Assembly: GCA_031396695.1 (NCBI GenBank)
Contig: JANNLG010000008.1
Location: 3,528-67,527, forward strand
Direction: 5' to 3'
Length of the DNA: 64,000 bases
From: VGRW01 sp031396695
GTDB taxonomy: Bacteria > Myxococcota_A > UBA9160 > SZUA-336
Shown here: positions 29,286 to 40,016 of the stretch, piece after piece
Layout of the letters: each line of letters starts with the position of its first letter
Numbering within the stretch: the stretch's first letter is position 1
Translations under genes and position numbers: made by a program
The notes under the pieces: model-generated
Seen by the model: only the letters and a program-made list of their open reading frames with translations
Database searches by the model: none
Told to the model about the DNA's origin: nothing

Positions 29286-29860
29286 TGAAACTCGCGCTGC
29301 TGCTCGCGCCGCTCTTGATCGGCTTCGCCGTCGAGCCGGCGTTCGCGTCGGAAGCCGCGGCGGAACATGGCCATGAGGGCCCGGACTGGGCCTACTTCGT
29401 CTACCACTCGATCGGTCTCGCGCTGCTGCTCAGCATCCTGGCGTACTTCACGCGTGCGCCGCTCAAGAGCTTCCTGCAGGAGCGCAGCGAGGGCATCCGT
29501 CGCCAGATCGAGGGCGCCGAGGCGGCGCTCGCAACGGCGCGCGCGGAAGCCGCCGAACTTCGCGCGCAGCTCGCGCGCGTCACGCAGGAAAACGACGCAT
29601 TCGTGCAGGCCGCGGCCACGCAAGCCGAGGCGGAGCGCGAGCTCGCGCGGGAACGGGCGCAGCAAGCCTCCGAGCGAATTCGCCAGGAATCGAAACGCTC
29701 CGCCGACCAGGAGATCGCGCGCGCCCGACGCGAGCTACAGGACGAAGCCGCGCAGCTCGCCACGAGCATCGCGGCGGAGATCCTGCGCCAGGGCATGACG
29801 CCCGACGACGATCGCCGCTTGGTCGGTGAGTTCGTCGAGCAGATCGGGCGACGCTCGTGA
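29285..29860 (+). CDS. atpF: ATP synthase F0 subunit b
   Basis: 191 residues, second peripheral stalk subunit. It also begins with a signal-like segment (MKLALLLAPLLIGFAVEPAFA) followed by a His-containing stretch, a membrane helix (FVYHSIGLALLLSILAYF) and a long coiled coil from LKSFLQERSEGIRRQIEGAE to the C-terminal delta-binding region. It overlaps both neighbours: TGATG with b' and GTGA with atpH. Confidence 0.92.
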   Translation: MKLALLLAPLLIGFAVEPAFASEAAAEHGHEGPDWAYFVYHSIGLALLLSILAYFTRAPLKSFLQERSEGIRRQIEGAEAALATARAEAAELRAQLARVTQENDAFVQAAATQAEAERELARERAQQASERIRQESKRSADQEIARARRELQDEAAQLATSIAAEILRQGMTPDDDRRLVGEFVEQIGRRS

Positions 29861-30407
29861 TCGGCGGCGGTGAAATCGCGCGCCGCTACGCTCGCGCGGT
29901 CTTCGGATTGGGCGCCGACGCCGCTTCGCGCGCGAAGCTGTACGCCGCGCTCGACGGTCTCGCGGTCGAGATCTCCGGAAACGTCGAGCTCGCGAGCGTC
30001 CTGCTCACGCCGATCCACCCGCGCAACGAGCGCAAGGCGGTTATGAACGAACTCGGCGAGCGCCTCGGTATCTCGGCGGAGGTGCGTGCAGTCGCCGACA
30101 TCCTCTTGGACTCGAACCGCGCGACGCTGCTGCCGGCCATCCGGGACGAACTGCGCGCGCTGGTCGACGCCGAAGCCGGCCGCGTCGAAGCGCGCGTGAC
30201 CAGCGCCCGGCCGCTCGCGGCCGACGCGCAGGAGCAGCTTCGCCAGGCGATCTCACGGCGCGTGAACCGCGAAGTCACGCTCGTGCTCGAGGTCGATCCT
30301 ACACTGATCGGTGGCATCGTCGCGCGCATCGGCGACCTGCTGCTCGACGGCAGCATTCGCACTCAGCTCGAGACTCTCGGCGCAAATCTCAGGAAGGGGC
30401 CTGCAGC

Positions 30408-30411
<4 letters not shown>
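29857..30411 (+). CDS. atpH: ATP synthase F1 subunit delta
   Basis: Connects the b stalk to the alpha/beta head, 184 residues. The N-terminal helical domain begins IARRYARAVFGLG, and the conserved C-terminal part contains LEVDPTLIGGIVARIGDLLLDGSIRTQLE, the clearest family signature. The GTG overlaps the atpF stop and the stop overlaps the atpA ATG. Confidence 0.95.
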
Positions 30412-31949
<1,538 letters not shown>

Positions 31950-31955
31950 TCGACC

Positions 31956-32819
31956 GTGGCCACCATCCGCGAGATCAAGAATCGCGTCACCGCGATCAAG
32001 AAGACGCAGAAGATCACTTCGGCGATGAAGATGATCTCGGCTGCGCGCCTCGCCCGTGCGCAGCAAGCGGCCGAAGCCTCGCGCGCCTACGGAGCCAAGC
32101 TCACGGAGATCTTCTCGGCCGCGGCGGCCGGGCTCGAGCCCGACGTGAATCCGCTGCTGATGCCGCGCGCGAACCCGAAGAAGCTCGACATCCTGGTCGT
32201 CACCAGCGACCGCGGGCTGTGCGGCGCGTTCAACTCGAACGTGATCAAGCAGGCGCTCGCGGTGATTCGCGAGCGGATCGATCGATTCGATTCGATCTCG
32301 GTGATTTCCGTCGGCCGGCGCGGGCGCGATTCGTTCCGCCGCGCGCGTATCGACATGCCGCGCTCCTGGATCGGCCTCTCGTCGCCGACGCAAGCGCACG
32401 CGAACGAGATCGCGGCCTACCTGATGGAGCGGTTCCTGAGCGGCGCCAGCGACGAGGTCATCGTCGTGTACGGCCGCTTCGTCTCCGCGCTCACGCAGAC
32501 GCCGACGCGCGTGACGGTGATCCCGGCGCTCGCCGCGCTCCCGCCCGCGAGCGCCGCGCCTGCCGTCGCCTACGAGTTCGAGCCGAGCGCCGAGGCGCTG
32601 CTCGCGAGCGTGCTGCCGAGCATGATCGAGTTCATGGTGCTGCGCGCGCTGCTCGAGAATGCGGCGAGCGAGCACGGCGCGCGCATGACGTCGATGGACA
32701 GCGCGACCGAGAACACCAAAGAGCTGATCCGCAGCTTCACGCTGCAAATGAACAAGGCGCGCCAGTCGCAGATCACCACGGAGCTGACCGAGATCGTGGC
32801 CGGCGCCGAAGCGCTCTAG
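31956..32819 (+). CDS. atpG: ATP synthase F1 subunit gamma
   Basis: Central rotor shaft, 287 residues. The N-terminal helix REIKNRVTAIKKTQKITSAM and the C-terminal helix with SMDSATENTKELIRSFTLQM and NKARQSQITTELTEIVAGAE form the coiled coil that turns inside the head. VTSDRGLCGAFNSNV is the conserved Rossmann-like segment. GTG start 6 nt after the atpA stop. Confidence 0.97.
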   Translation: MATIREIKNRVTAIKKTQKITSAMKMISAARLARAQQAAEASRAYGAKLTEIFSAAAAGLEPDVNPLLMPRANPKKLDILVVTSDRGLCGAFNSNVIKQALAVIRERIDRFDSISVISVGRRGRDSFRRARIDMPRSWIGLSSPTQAHANEIAAYLMERFLSGASDEVIVVYGRFVSALTQTPTRVTVIPALAALPPASAAPAVAYEFEPSAEALLASVLPSMIEFMVLRALLENAASEHGARMTSMDSATENTKELIRSFTLQMNKARQSQITTELTEIVAGAEAL

Positions 32820-32830
32820 GAGACACCGAA

Positions 32831-34247
32831 ATGAGTGACGGGAAAATCTTGCAGGTTCTGGGCGCGGTCGTGGACGTGGAGTTCCCGCCCGGCAAGCTCC
32901 CCGAGCTGTTCTCAGCGCTCACGATCACGAACGCCGCGATCGACGCGCGCGCCGACAACCTGGTGATCGAGGTCGCGCAGCACCTGGGCGAGAACCACGT
33001 GCGCTGCATCGCGATGGACACCACCGATGGACTGGTGCGCGGAATGCCGGTGAAGAACACCGGCGCGCCCATCACGGTTCCGGTCGGTCCGGGCACGCTC
33101 GGCCGGATCATGAACGTGATCGGCGATCCGGTCGACGAGGGCGGCGAGATCAAGACCGCGAAGCGCCTGCCGATCCACCGCGAGCCGCCGCGGCTCGAGG
33201 AGCAGTCGACCACGATCAAGCAGTTCGAGACCGGTCTGAAGGTCATCGACCTGCTGTGCCCGTTCCCGCTCGGTGGAAAGATCGGCCTGTTCGGGGGCGC
33301 TGGCGTCGGCAAGACCGTGCTCATGCAGGAGCTGATCCGCAACATCGCGACCGAGCACTCCGGCTACTCCGTGTTCGCGGGCGTCGGCGAGCGCACGCGC
33401 GAGGGCAACGATCTCTGGCTCGAGTTCAAGGAGTCGGGCGTCATCGAGAAGGCGTCGCTCGTGTACGGCCAGATGAACGAGCCGCCCGGCGCGCGCGCGC
33501 GCGCGCGTCGCACTGACGGCGCTCGCCGTGGCCGAGTACTTCCGCGACGAGGAGGGCCGCGACGTGCTGCTCTTCATCGACAACATCTTCCGCTTCACGC
33601 AGGCAGGCTCGGAGGTGTCGGCGCTGCTCGGCCGCATTCCCAGCGCGGTCGGCTACCAGCCGACGCTGGGAACCGACATGGGTGGCTTGCAGGAGCGCAT
33701 CACGTCGACGCAGAAGGGCGCGATCACGTCGGTGCAGGCGGTGTACGTGCCCGCGGACGATCTGACCGACCCCGCGCCGGCGACCACCTTCGCGCACCTC
33801 GACGCGACCATCACGCTGTCGCGTCAGATCGCTTCGCTCGGCATCTACCCCGCGGTGGATCCGCTCGACTCGACCAGCCGCATCCTCGATCCGCTGGTCG
33901 TCGGCGAGGAGCACTACAAGGTCGCGCGCGGCGTGCAGCAGGTGCTGCAGAAGTACAAGGAGCTGCAGGACATCATCGCGATCCTGGGCATGGACGAGCT
34001 CTCCGAGGACGACAAGATCACCGTCTCGCGCGCGCGCAAGATCCAGAAGTTCCTCGGGCAGCCGAATTTCGTGGCGGAGCAGTTCACCGGCGTGCCCGGC
34101 AAGTACGTGAAGATCGGCGACACGATCAAGAGCTTCCGCGCGATCCTCGAGGGCAAGGTCGACGACGTGCCCGAGCAGGCATTCCTGATGGTCGGCGGTA
34201 TCGACGACGCGCGCGAAGCCGGCGAGCGCTTGAAGAAGCTCGGCTAG
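32831..34247 (+). CDS. atpD: ATP synthase F1 subunit beta, apparent frameshift
   Basis: Catalytic subunit of the F1 head. The first 220 residues read normally from the ATG at 32831, with P-loop GGAGVGKT at 155-162, up to GQMNEPPGA. There the frame breaks within a GC dinucleotide run (33489-33507). The correct continuation, VALTALAVAEYFRDEEGRD, is in another frame and runs to the TAG at 34247 with Walker B VLLFIDNIFRF intact. The family sequence MNEPPGARARVALT predicts 12 bases where 16 occur, so there are 4 extra bases (or 2 missing). Both halves look fully conserved, so a sequencing or assembly error or a very recent slip is likelier than an old pseudogene. Confidence 0.9.
33489..33507. repeat. 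GC dinucleotide run inside atpD
   Basis: Nine consecutive GC units plus G, in the codons for the conserved Ala-Arg stretch of the beta subunit. It is the site of the atpD frame break and is a plausible slippage or base-calling hot spot. Confidence 0.9.
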
Positions 34248-34250
34248 GCG

Positions 34251-34655
34251 ATGGGCCTGCGTCTCTCGATCGTCACGCCGTCGCGCCCGCTGCTCGACGC
34301 CGACGTCGAACAGGTCGTGGCTCCCGGCAGCGAGGGCGAGTTCGGCGTTCTGCCCGGACACGCGGCTTTCCTGGTGGCGCTGAAGCCGGGTGTGGTGCGC
34401 TGGACCGAAGCCGGCCGCACGCGCCGCGCGGCGATCTCGGGCGGCTTCGCCGAGGTGACACAGGAACGCGTCACCGTGCTCGCGCCCGTGGCCGAGCTGC
34501 CCGAGCAGATCGACGCGGGCGAGGCGGAGCGTCGCCGAAGCGACGCGACCGCGGCGCTCTCGAGCGCGGGCGCTGCTGCCCCTCCCGAAGAAGTCGAGAG
34601 GCTCCGCACCGCGGTAGAATGCGCGCAGGCGCGCGTGGACGCGCTGCGGGGCTAG
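34251..34655 (+). CDS. atpC: ATP synthase F1 subunit epsilon
   Basis: Regulatory subunit at the foot of the shaft, 134 residues. The N-terminal beta-sandwich is diagnostic (LRLSIVTPSRPLLDADVEQV, then GSEGEFGVLPGHAAFLVAL), followed by a helical hairpin (about 85-134). It starts 3 nt after the atpD stop and ends the ATP synthase series; a sulfatase gene begins 2 nt after its stop. Confidence 0.95.
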   Translation: MGLRLSIVTPSRPLLDADVEQVVAPGSEGEFGVLPGHAAFLVALKPGVVRWTEAGRTRRAAISGGFAEVTQERVTVLAPVAELPEQIDAGEAERRRSDATAALSSAGAAAPPEEVERLRTAVECAQARVDALRG

Positions 34656-34657
34656 CC

Positions 34658-36187
34658 TTGGCTTTCGATCCGATCACGACCGAGACGACCTCGCGCGGCG
34701 CGAGTCGCGAGCCCGCGTTCGCGCATCCCGAGCAAGCCGCGCAGGCCGCGCGCAAGCTCGCGGAGCTCGAGCGCCGCACCGGCCGCAAGCCGAACATCCT
34801 GATCGTGCTGATGGACGACGTCGGCTGGGGCGACTTCGGTTGCTACGGCGGCGGCGAGATGACCGGCGCGCCCACTCCGCACATCGATCGGCTCGCACGC
34901 GACGGGCTGTTGCTCACGTCGTGCTACTCCGAGCCTTCGTGCACACCTTCGCGGGCGTCGCTCATGACGGGTCGGCTGCCCATGCGCCACGGCCTGCTCG
35001 TGCCACCCATGTACGGAATGCCGGGCGGGCTGCAGGGAGAGGTCACCCTGCCGCAGCTCCTCTCCGACGCGGGCTACGCCACCCAGGCCGTCGGCAAGTG
35101 GCACATGGGCGAGAATCGAGAGTCGCAGCCGCAGAACGTCGGCTTCGACGACTTCTTCGGCTTCCTCAGCGTCTCCGACATGTACACCGAATGGCGTGAC
35201 CCGTATTTCTTCCCGGAGGTGGTGTACAGCGAGGAGCGGCGCCGCTGGGTCGAGAACCTGCCGTTCAACAAATGCTGGGTGCACGCGCAGAAGAGCGGCC
35301 AGCCGGAGGTGGTCGAGGAAGTCACGATCCCGGTGCTCTCGCGGCTCGACGACGAATGGGCGGCCTACTCCGAGCGTTTCATCGAACGCATGGCGACCGG
35401 CACGGACCGCAAGCCTTGGTTCCTGTACCACTGCACGCGCGGCGCGCACTTCGACAACTACCCGCACGAGAAGTTCCTCGGGAAGTCGCCGTCGAAGCAC
35501 CCGTACAAGGACACGATCATCGAGCTCGACGACATCGTCGGCCGGCTCGTGCGCAAGCTCGAAGCGACCGGTCAGCTCGAGAACACGCTCGTGTTCATCT
35601 CGTCGGACAACGGCCCCGAGATGGAGACCTGGCCCGATTCGGCCTTCACGCCGTTCCGCTGCGCGAAGGGCTCGACCTGGGAGGGCGGCGTACGTGTGCC
35701 CGCCATTCTCTCGTGGCCCGGTATGATCGAGCCGCGCAAGAGCGACGGGCTGTTCGATCAGCTCGACCTGTTCGCGACCTGTCTCACTCTCGCGGGCATC
35801 GGCGAGCGCGTGCCAACCGATCGCTTCGTCGACGCGATCGACCAGACTTCGTTCCTGCTCGCAAGAGACGGCGACACCTGCCGCAAGTTCCACTTCTACT
35901 GGCTGACGCTGTACCTCTCGGCGGTGCGCGTCGGCGAGTACAAGTACATGACGATGGCGATCTCGGACGACTCGACCGACGTCGTGAATCCGGGCGGGTT
36001 TACCGGGGTCTTGCAGCAGTACCCGTATGGGCGTCTCTACAACTTGTATCTCGATCCAAAAGAGACGCACAGCTACATGATCCGGAAGCTCGTCTACATC
36101 GAGGTGATCCAGCGCTCGCTCGCGCGACACCGCGCGACGTTCCAGAAGTGGCCGGCGAAGCCGCCGCAGGTGCGCGCGAATACCTAG
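34658..36187 (+). CDS. Arylsulfatase-family (type I) sulfatase
   Basis: 509 residues of the alkaline-phosphatase superfamily. NILIVLMDDVGWGDFGCYGG supplies the metal aspartates (D53, D54). C95 in SCTPSRASLMTG is the cysteine converted to formylglycine by a maturase, which is not in the window. GKWHMGE and SSDNGPEME complete the active site. No signal peptide is visible at the chosen start. The TTG start sits 2 nt after the atpC stop, with GCGGGG upstream, and the frame is shared with the out-of-phase extension of atpD; no better start is visible. The stop shares CTAG with the convergent hydrolase. The substrate cannot be told from sequence. Confidence 0.9.
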   Translation: MAFDPITTETTSRGASREPAFAHPEQAAQAARKLAELERRTGRKPNILIVLMDDVGWGDFGCYGGGEMTGAPTPHIDRLARDGLLLTSCYSEPSCTPSRASLMTGRLPMRHGLLVPPMYGMPGGLQGEVTLPQLLSDAGYATQAVGKWHMGENRESQPQNVGFDDFFGFLSVSDMYTEWRDPYFFPEVVYSEERRRWVENLPFNKCWVHAQKSGQPEVVEEVTIPVLSRLDDEWAAYSERFIERMATGTDRKPWFLYHCTRGAHFDNYPHEKFLGKSPSKHPYKDTIIELDDIVGRLVRKLEATGQLENTLVFISSDNGPEMETWPDSAFTPFRCAKGSTWEGGVRVPAILSWPGMIEPRKSDGLFDQLDLFATCLTLAGIGERVPTDRFVDAIDQTSFLLARDGDTCRKFHFYWLTLYLSAVRVGEYKYMTMAISDDSTDVVNPGGFTGVLQQYPYGRLYNLYLDPKETHSYMIRKLVYIEVIQRSLARHRATFQKWPAKPPQVRANT

Positions 36188-37548
36188 ACGCGGACGGAGA
36201 TTCGCCCGCCCACGCGAAGCCACGCGGGTGGTTCCGAACCGGACTCGAAGTCGACGAGCGCCCCACGGCTCGGCTCCGGCGCGATCGCAATCGCCAGCGT
36301 CGGGCTGCACAGCCGGACGCGGATCGGCGGCTCCACCGGTGGCTGCCACGAGCCGTCGTCGGTGGAATGGCGCTCGGTCGCGAGCTCGAGCTCGCCGTCG
36401 ACTTCGCGCACGCGCGTGGTCCCGAACGCGCCCGAGTACGCGCCGGTGTAGGGCGCGAGCGCGGGCTGCGTCGCGAGCGGAGTCGGGTCCGACCAAGCGC
36501 GCCCGCCGACCTCGCCGACCAGCCAGCGCGTGAGCTCCGTGTGCAACAGCCCGCCGCCGGTCGAGTTCGTGAGCACCACCATCGCCAGGTCGAGCGCCGG
36601 CGCGAACAGCGTGTAGCTGCAGTAGCCGACCGTCAGCCCGCCGTGATTCAACACGCGCGCGGCCGGATCGTTGCGCACCGCCCAGCCCAGACCCTGGCCC
36701 GAGAGTGGATTCCAGGCCGGAAGCTGGTCCTCGCACGCTCGCGCGCGCAGGTCGGCGGCCAACACCGGAGTCGAGTCGGCGTCCGGGCGGCCGAGCCAGA
36801 AGCGCAGCCAGCGCAACAGATCCGACGCGCAGCTCACGAGCCCGCCCGCCGGTGCGTCGATCGGCGTCAGCTCCCAGCCGCGCTGCCAGCCGCCGCCGGA
36901 CAGCGGAATCGGCTCGCGCCCCGGCAGAGACAGGTGTCGCATCGCCACGCGGTGGAAGATCGCCTCGTCGGCGCGCGTGCAGGTTCGCGTCATGCGGAGC
37001 GGCGCGAGAATCTGCTCACGCAGCACCGTCTCGTACGGCTTGCCGCGAAGCACTTCGACCAGCCGCCCCGCCAGGCTGAAGCCCGCGTTGCAGTAGCTCC
37101 ACGGTCCACCGGGCGAAACGAGCTGGCGCGCGCGAGCGAGAGTGTCGAACGGATTGTCGAGTTCGGGCGGCTTCGGCTGGCGCACGAACAGCGCGTCTCC
37201 GTCGAGACCCACGCGATGGCTGAGCAGGTGACGGACCGTGACCGCGTCGTCGTAGCGCCGCTCCGGCATGCGCAGCGCGGGCAGGTACGTGCGCACCGGA
37301 TCGTCGAGCCCGAGCGCGCCCTCGGCCACGAGCTGCAGCACCAACGTCGCGGTGAAGGGCTTCGAGTTCGAGGCGATCTGAAATAGCGTGTCGGGATCGA
37401 CGGGCAGCGGATGCCTGATGTGCGTGACGCCGCGGCAGACGTGGAAGGCCTCGCCGCGCAGATCCACGCCGACGGCGACGCCGGGAACGTTGTGGCGCTC
37501 GGCCAGCGCCGAGACACGCTCGCGCAGCGCTCGTTCGAGTTCGGTCAT
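36184..37548 (-). CDS. Serine hydrolase, beta-lactamase class C / esterase family
   Basis: 454 residues. The SxxK motif is S60-N-S-K63 (ASNSKPFTA), the YxN motif is Y152-C-N154 (WSYCNAGF), and HGG in LNHGGLTVGYC replaces KTG, as in family VIII esterases and penicillin-binding-protein-like hydrolases. A C-terminal lipocalin-like domain (from about 360) follows. No signal peptide, so a cytoplasmic esterase or peptidase is likelier than a true beta-lactamase. The stop overlaps the sulfatase stop in convergent orientation. The aminotransferase gene lies 9 nt upstream. Confidence 0.88.
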   Translation of the reverse strand: MTELERALRERVSALAERHNVPGVAVGVDLRGEAFHVCRGVTHIRHPLPVDPDTLFQIASNSKPFTATLVLQLVAEGALGLDDPVRTYLPALRMPERRYDDAVTVRHLLSHRVGLDGDALFVRQPKPPELDNPFDTLARARQLVSPGGPWSYCNAGFSLAGRLVEVLRGKPYETVLREQILAPLRMTRTCTRADEAIFHRVAMRHLSLPGREPIPLSGGGWQRGWELTPIDAPAGGLVSCASDLLRWLRFWLGRPDADSTPVLAADLRARACEDQLPAWNPLSGQGLGWAVRNDPAARVLNHGGLTVGYCSYTLFAPALDLAMVVLTNSTGGGLLHTELTRWLVGEVGGRAWSDPTPLATQPALAPYTGAYSGAFGTTRVREVDGELELATERHSTDDGSWQPPVEPPIRVRLCSPTLAIAIAPEPSRGALVDFESGSEPPAWLRVGGRISVRV

Positions 37549-37557
37549 CGGCGAAGC

Positions 37558-38661
37558 CTAGAGGGCGGCGCGCACCCGACGCGCGATCTCCTTCGCGTCG
37601 GCGCTCGACAGCTCGGGGAAGATCGGCAGCGACAGCACTTCGCTCGCGGCGGCTTCGGTGATCGGCAGCGAGACCTTGCGTTCCGCGTACACCGGCAGCT
37701 GGTGGATCGGAATCGGGTAGTAGATCTGTGAAGCGATTCCGGCCGCGTCGAGCGCCTTGGACACCGCGTCGCGCCTGCCGCCCGAGATGCGCAGCGTGTA
37801 CTGGTGGAACACGTGAGTGCAGCCGCTCGCGACACTCGGCGGTGTGAGGCCGGGAATGCCGCCGAGGTTGGCGGTATACGAAGCCGCGACGCGGCGTCGC
37901 TCGTCGTTCCAGCGCGCGACGTGCGGCAGCTTCACGCGCAGAAGCGACGCCTGGATCTCGTCGAGGCGAGCGTTGTAGCCGATCTCGGTGTTTACGTAGC
38001 GTTGGCGCGAGCCGTGCGCGCGCAGGCTGCGCACCGAGTCGGCGATGCGCTCGTCGTTGGTCGCGATCAGGCCCGCCTCGCCGAACGCGCCGAGATTCTT
38101 GGACGGAAAAAACGAGAACGCCGCCGCTTCCCCGAGCCCGCCGATCTTCGTGCCCGCGAGCTCGGCACCGAAGGCCTGCGCCGCGTCCTCGAGCAGCGCG
38201 ATCTCGCGTCCGCGCACCAGCTCGCGCAGCGCCAGCATGTCCGCGGGATGGCCGAACAGGTGCACCGGCACGATCGCGCGTGTGCGCGGCGTGAGCAGCG
38301 CGCGCGCCGAAGCCGGATCGAGACAGAACGTGACCGGATCGATCTCGCCGAAAACCGGCGTCGCGCCGACCAGGCTCACCGCCTCGGCCGTCGCGAAGAA
38401 CGTGAACGACGGCACGATCACTTCGTGGCCCGGCCCGATGCCGAGCGCCCGCAGGCCCAGCACCAGCGCGTCCGTGCCCGAGCCCACGCCGATCGCGAAG
38501 CGCACGCCCAGAAACGCGGCCGCCTCGCGCTCGAACGCCTCGACGTTCGGACCCAGGATGAATCGACCCGAGCGCAGCACGCCGAGCACTGCACGCTCGA
38601 GCTCCGGCCACAGGGCCTGGGTTTGCTGCTCGAGATCGACCATCGGAATCTTCGCGGTCAA
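37558..38661 (-). CDS. DegT/DnrJ/EryC1-family sugar aminotransferase
   Basis: PLP-dependent enzyme of the kind that aminates nucleotide-linked keto sugars for surface glycans, 367 residues. The PLP lysine is K188 in FSFFPSKNLGAFGEAG; GSGTDALVLGLRALG and LEDAAQAFGAELAG are also family motifs. The start is TTG at 38661 with GGGGTGG about 4 nt upstream, giving MTAKIPMVDLEQQ; an ATG six codons in has no ribosome binding site. No other sugar-nucleotide genes flank it, so the glycan is unknown. Confidence 0.92.
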   Translation of the reverse strand: MTAKIPMVDLEQQTQALWPELERAVLGVLRSGRFILGPNVEAFEREAAAFLGVRFAIGVGSGTDALVLGLRALGIGPGHEVIVPSFTFFATAEAVSLVGATPVFGEIDPVTFCLDPASARALLTPRTRAIVPVHLFGHPADMLALRELVRGREIALLEDAAQAFGAELAGTKIGGLGEAAAFSFFPSKNLGAFGEAGLIATNDERIADSVRSLRAHGSRQRYVNTEIGYNARLDEIQASLLRVKLPHVARWNDERRRVAASYTANLGGIPGLTPPSVASGCTHVFHQYTLRISGGRRDAVSKALDAAGIASQIYYPIPIHQLPVYAERKVSLPITEAAASEVLSLPIFPELSSADAKEIARRVRAAL

Positions 38662-38708
38662 GACGCCACCCCGTCGCTCTGGACGCGCAGCTTAGCGCAA
38701 GGCTCGGC

Positions 38709-39308
38709 TCAGTCCTTCACGATCGAGGCGACGAGCTTCGCGCGCTTGCCGTCCACGGCGACGCGGAAGCGGACCTTCGCGCCCGGGTGCTTCGCGCGCA
38801 GCGCGGCGGTCTGCTTGCGCACCAGATCGCCGACCTTCGTGCGGTCGGGATCCGGGCCGGACTCGCCCGCGCGACGGCGCGCCGCGAGCAGCGCGTCATA
38901 GAGCTGATCCATCGGTGCGGACTTGGTGATCGGCGCCGGCGTGTCGGTGGACTCGGGAAGCGGCGCCGCCCCCTTCGCAGCCACGCCGCGCTCGCGCTCG
39001 TGCAGCGCGGCCTTGAAGCGATGGCCCTTGTACGTGCCCGACTCGATCTGCCGGATCGTGCGTCCCCACTGCTGCCGGTAGATCTGGAACTTCGAGTTGA
39101 GCTGATTGAAGCGAAATTTCTGGTGCGTCTTGCGCAGGATCTGGTTCGCGTACTTGACGATGATCTTCTGCATGCGGCCCTGCAGAACGTTCGGCGGGCG
39201 TTTCAGGATGCCGAGGAAGAACTGGTCGTACTCCACGCGCAGGCGCTTCAGGCCCTGATCGAGCTCTTCGAGCTCCTCGTCCACGGGGTCTTGCTGGCCG
39301 CGCGCCAT
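38709..39308 (-). CDS. MXAN_5187-type conserved protein
   Basis: 199 residues, soluble, strongly charged. The core LDQGLKRLRVEYDQFFLGIL followed by RPPNVLQGRMQKIIVKYANQ and KFRFNQLNSKFQIYRQQWGR resembles the C-terminal domain of MXAN_5187-family proteins of myxobacteria and relatives, whose role is unknown to me. A flexible Pro/Ala segment separates a second C-terminal module (MDQLYDALLAARRRAGESG) ending in KVRFRVAVDGKRAKLVASIV. The ATG at 39308 is chosen; the frame extends to a TTG at 39338. It stands alone between two unrelated genes. Confidence 0.72.
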   Translation of the reverse strand: MARGQQDPVDEELEELDQGLKRLRVEYDQFFLGILKRPPNVLQGRMQKIIVKYANQILRKTHQKFRFNQLNSKFQIYRQQWGRTIRQIESGTYKGHRFKAALHERERGVAAKGAAPLPESTDTPAPITKSAPMDQLYDALLAARRRAGESGPDPDRTKVGDLVRKQTAALRAKHPGAKVRFRVAVDGKRAKLVASIVKD

Positions 39309-39344
39309 CGAGCAGATTTCGGCCTCGGAGCCAAGCAACTTGAG

Positions 39345-40016
39345 TCAGGAGTTGCCGGTCGCGGTCAGCCACGCCGCGGCGTCGAAATGCCCGGGAAGCT
39401 GCCGGCTGCCGTGGGGCAGCTCCGCGAGCAGGGGCACCGGCAAGCGCTCGAGCAGCAGGTCGAGATTGCTCCGATCCGCAGGCGATAGAGCCGCGCTGGC
39501 GTGGCTGATCACGACGCCGAGCACGCGCAGGTCGCGCGCGCGCGCGGCCTCGAGCGTCAGCAGAGTGTGGTTGATCGTGCCGAGCGTCGCGCGCGAGGCG
39601 ACCAGGAGCGGCAAGCGGAGCCGACGCGCGAGGCCCGCCATGTCGAGCCCCGTCGCGATCGGCACGAGCAGTCCGCCGGCGCCTTCGACGATCACGAGAT
39701 CCGCGTCTTTGCGAGCGGCCGCGAGCGCGAACTCGATGCGCGCGGCGTCGATCGCGATCCCTTCGGCGCGCGCGGCGACTTCGGGCGCGGCGGGCAGCGC
39801 GAAGCGGTAGGGGCAGAGACGCTCGAGCGGCGCATCGTCGCCGGCGGCTTCGGCAAGCGCCCGTGCGTCGGCCGGCAGGCCGTCGAGGCAACCCGTTTCG
39901 ATCGGCTTCAGCACGCGCACGCGCCGGCCGGCCGCGCGCAGGCTGCGGGCGAGCGCGCAGGCGACGAAGGTCTTTCCGCAGCCGGTGTCTGTGCCGGTCA
40001 CGAACACGGCGCTCAC
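39345..40016 (-). CDS. bioD: Dethiobiotin synthetase
   Basis: ATP-dependent closure of the ureido ring in biotin synthesis, 223 residues. P-loop GTDTGCGKT at 7-15, the substrate region KPIETGC, and EGAGGLLVPI are the family marks. The GTG start overlaps the bioA stop (GTGA). It is the last gene of bioF-bioA-bioD on the minus strand; bioB is not in the window. Confidence 0.96.
   Translation of the reverse strand: MSAVFVTGTDTGCGKTFVACALARSLRAAGRRVRVLKPIETGCLDGLPADARALAEAAGDDAPLERLCPYRFALPAAPEVAARAEGIAIDAARIEFALAAARKDADLVIVEGAGGLLVPIATGLDMAGLARRLRLPLLVASRATLGTINHTLLTLEAARARDLRVLGVVISHASAALSPADRSNLDLLLERLPVPLLAELPHGSRQLPGHFDAAAWLTATGNS

Noticed and set aside
32219..36187. A 1322-codon open frame running from within atpG through atpD and atpC into the sulfatase
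   Set aside because: It joins the first half of AtpD and the sulfatase only because of the frame break in the GC run; the middle part is out of frame with AtpD and AtpC.
36184..37548. A beta-lactamase resistance gene
   Set aside because: It has HGG instead of KTG, a C-terminal lipocalin-like extension and no signal peptide, which fits esterase or peptidase relatives better than a periplasmic beta-lactamase.
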